In this document: piece after piece, positions 63,076 to 64,000 of the stretch | Numbering within the stretch: the stretch's first letter is position 1 | Layout: each line of letters starts with the position of its first letter | DNA from: Sphingomonas sp. AOB5 | GTDB taxonomy: Bacteria; Pseudomonadota; Alphaproteobacteria; Sphingomonadales; Sphingomonadaceae | Reading direction: 5' to 3' | DNA length: 64,000 nucleotides | Assembly (NCBI RefSeq): GCF_029433115.1 | Contig: NZ_JARNTV010000001.1 | Span: 62,001 to 126,000 of the forward strand | Made by a program: the position numbers and the translations under genes | The notes under the pieces: model-generated | What the model was told of the DNA's origin: nothing | Seen by the model: only the letters and a program-made list of their open reading frames with translations | The model's database searches: none

Positions 63076-63294
63076 TCAGCGCGCTCCCTTGCCGCGGATG
63101 CGCCGGATCAGCCGCTTGAACGGATACCAGAGCACCGAGAAGATCCCGAGCAGGATCGACCCGACGATGCCGAAGGCGACGCCCACGGCGCCAAGGCCAA
63201 GGCCCGGCCCGGTATAGGCCAGTGCCGCGCCCGGCGCGGTGAGGAGGAGACAGGCGGCAAGCGCCGCCATGAGGCGTGGTGGATTCAGCTGCAT
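63076..63294 (-). CDS. small exported membrane-anchored protein
   Basis: A 72-residue protein with a signal-like N-terminus (residues 1-26, ending ALAYTGPG) and one membrane helix (about 33-53), then a basic tail YPFKRLIRRIRGKGAR. Its start lies inside the last codons of the arylsulfotransferase-like gene, and its stop is one base before the next start. The GPGLGLGAVGVAFGIVGS stretch is Gly-rich. Unknown function. Confidence 0.77.
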   Translation of the reverse strand: MQLNPPRLMAALAACLLLTAPGAALAYTGPGLGLGAVGVAFGIVGSILLGIFSVLWYPFKRLIRRIRGKGAR

Positions 63295-64000
63295 GTTGCA
63301 CTCACCGCGGATTGGATGGCCTGGCCATCGGTTGATGGGGAAAGGTAGCGCGCCCAGCTGATCGCCATGCGGCGCATGTCGTCGCCGGCCGAAATGAAGC
63401 GCCAGCGCAGCGTGCCGTCGGGCGCGATACGGACGAGCCGGCCCTGCTCGGTTTCCTCGATCATCGCATCACCATTGGGCAGCGGCGTGCCGCGGCCCTG
63501 CGCGCGCGTGGCGAGCTTGTTGCGCTCGAACCCGGCCTGCCAGGGCGAGCTGGTCCGCCCGGTGGCGAAATCGACCACCAGCAGCCGGTTGGTGCCATCC
63601 ACCTGCATGTTCGGATCGCTGGCACGGATATTATTGTCGAACACCGAGATGCGGTGATCGTCGAGGATCTCGACATCGTGCTGGAAGCGCCACGGCTGGG
63701 TCTGCCACCACAGGATCTTGCCGGTGGAGGGCCGGTAGAGCGCGACCAGCGAGAGGTTGCGGATGCTCAGGAACAGGTCGCCGCGATGCCAGTGCGGGCC
63801 GCTTTCGAACACCGGCTGGATATCGTTCAGGTGGAAGGGGTCGTCCGAATAGGGCCGGCTGCCCCACAGATGCGCAAGGCCGTTGCGCTCGAGGATATCG
63901 GCGATGCGGGTGACCCCGATCAGCTTCCCCTCGGGCGAGACCTGCGCCAGCGCATCGTCCCAGAAGCCGGGCTTCACATTGGGCTGGCGCGGCTTGGGGT
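63285..64000 (-). CDS. arylsulfotransferase-like protein (N-terminus cut by window edge)
   Basis: The last 238 residues of a protein whose frame stays open to the right edge. It resembles the arylsulfotransferase (ASST) beta-propeller family: DPFHLNDIQPV, GDLFLSIRNLSLVALYRPSTGKILWW, QHDVEILDDHRISVFDNN, and the closing GDAMIEETEQGRLVRIAPDGTLRWRF blades. Such enzymes move sulfuryl groups between phenols in the periplasm without PAPS. Whether the catalytic His is present cannot be seen. It heads a four-gene minus-strand group with a sulfotransferase. Confidence 0.85.
   Translation of the reverse strand, partial: PKPRQPNVKPGFWDDALAQVSPEGKLIGVTRIADILERNGLAHLWGSRPYSDDPFHLNDIQPVFESGPHWHRGDLFLSIRNLSLVALYRPSTGKILWWQTQPWRFQHDVEILDDHRISVFDNNIRASDPNMQVDGTNRLLVVDFATGRTSSPWQAGFERNKLATRAQGRGTPLPNGDAMIEETEQGRLVRIAPDGTLRWRFISAGDDMRRMAISWARYLSPSTDGQAIQSAVSATCS

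Overview
The window is high-GC chromosomal DNA from an alphaproteobacterium that looks like a sphingomonad (Sphingomonas or a close relative). The main reasons are a TonB-dependent receptor, an ATP12 chaperone homologue, an SspB adaptor, a SUF operon led by an Rrf2 regulator, TTAACCAT motifs of the CtrA type, a CYP153-like P450, and short paired-palindrome intergenic repeats of a style common in this group. I see no rRNA, tRNA, insertion sequence, prophage, CRISPR array or replication origin. The gene content is mostly housekeeping, with a few accessory blocks.

Layout. 1-3.3 kb: a TonB receptor cut by the left edge, a Gre-type factor, an SRPBCC protein and a secreted CAP protein. 3.3-11.4 kb: one long minus-strand SUF iron-sulfur operon, in the order Rrf2 regulator, sufB, four uncharacterised genes, a possible 28-codon ORF, sufC, sufD, sufS, sufT, sufA. 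Almost all junctions from the regulator to sufT overlap by 1-4 bases. A Fur-like box and a perfect inverted repeat lie in front of it. 11.4-20.8 kb: an AraC-type regulator with a short ORF plus terminator upstream, pyrD, gamma-glutamyltransferase, a long-chain acyl-CoA synthetase, a cupin, tgt, and a SleB-type cell-wall hydrolase. 21-24.5 kb: a small secreted protein, then an acyltransferase / membrane protein / winged-helix regulator / membrane protein cassette. 24.5-25 kb: gene-free DNA holding two copies of a GC-rich repeat. 25-31 kb: recN, bamD, a mannose-6-phosphate isomerase, a glycine-zipper envelope protein, a lipoprotein and ogt.

31-34.7 kb: a tightly overlapping plus-strand operon crcB, RluA-family synthase, PaiB-like protein, HAD phosphatase, small membrane protein, ATP12. 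34.7-40.2 kb (minus): a membrane protein, gmk, a pair of paralogous small membrane proteins, fumC, a P-loop sulfotransferase-like gene overlapping a class-IV aminotransferase-like gene that lacks a visible PLP lysine, and sspB. 40.3-44 kb: the histidine cluster hisB, yciI-like, hisH, hisA, hisF, a tiny membrane protein, hisE, with two repeat elements inside it. 44-51.9 kb: a DUF4198 protein behind a second Fur-like box, HIT protein, amino-acid permease, GrpB-like protein, a hydrolase, an adenosine-kinase-like PfkB protein, an EI24-like / lipoprotein / methyltransferase operon, and queG. 51.9-58.2 kb: a NatAB-type ABC exporter, a CYP153-family P450 without redox partners, lipoprotein, MsrB, CHAP protein, and an unknown gene behind a CtrA-like half-site. 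58.2-64 kb: LysE exporter, extensin-like protein, NUDIX hydrolase, a lipoprotein GH10 xylanase with a Pro-Thr linker, and a minus-strand group with an arylsulfotransferase-like gene (cut by the right edge), two small membrane proteins and a sulfotransferase.

No obviously new defence or mobile system is present. The best leads are the uncharacterised block locked inside the SUF operon, the aminotransferase-like/sulfotransferase-like pair, the short ORF plus terminator upstream of the AraC-type gene, the shared Fur-like box, and the recurring CtrA-like motif.
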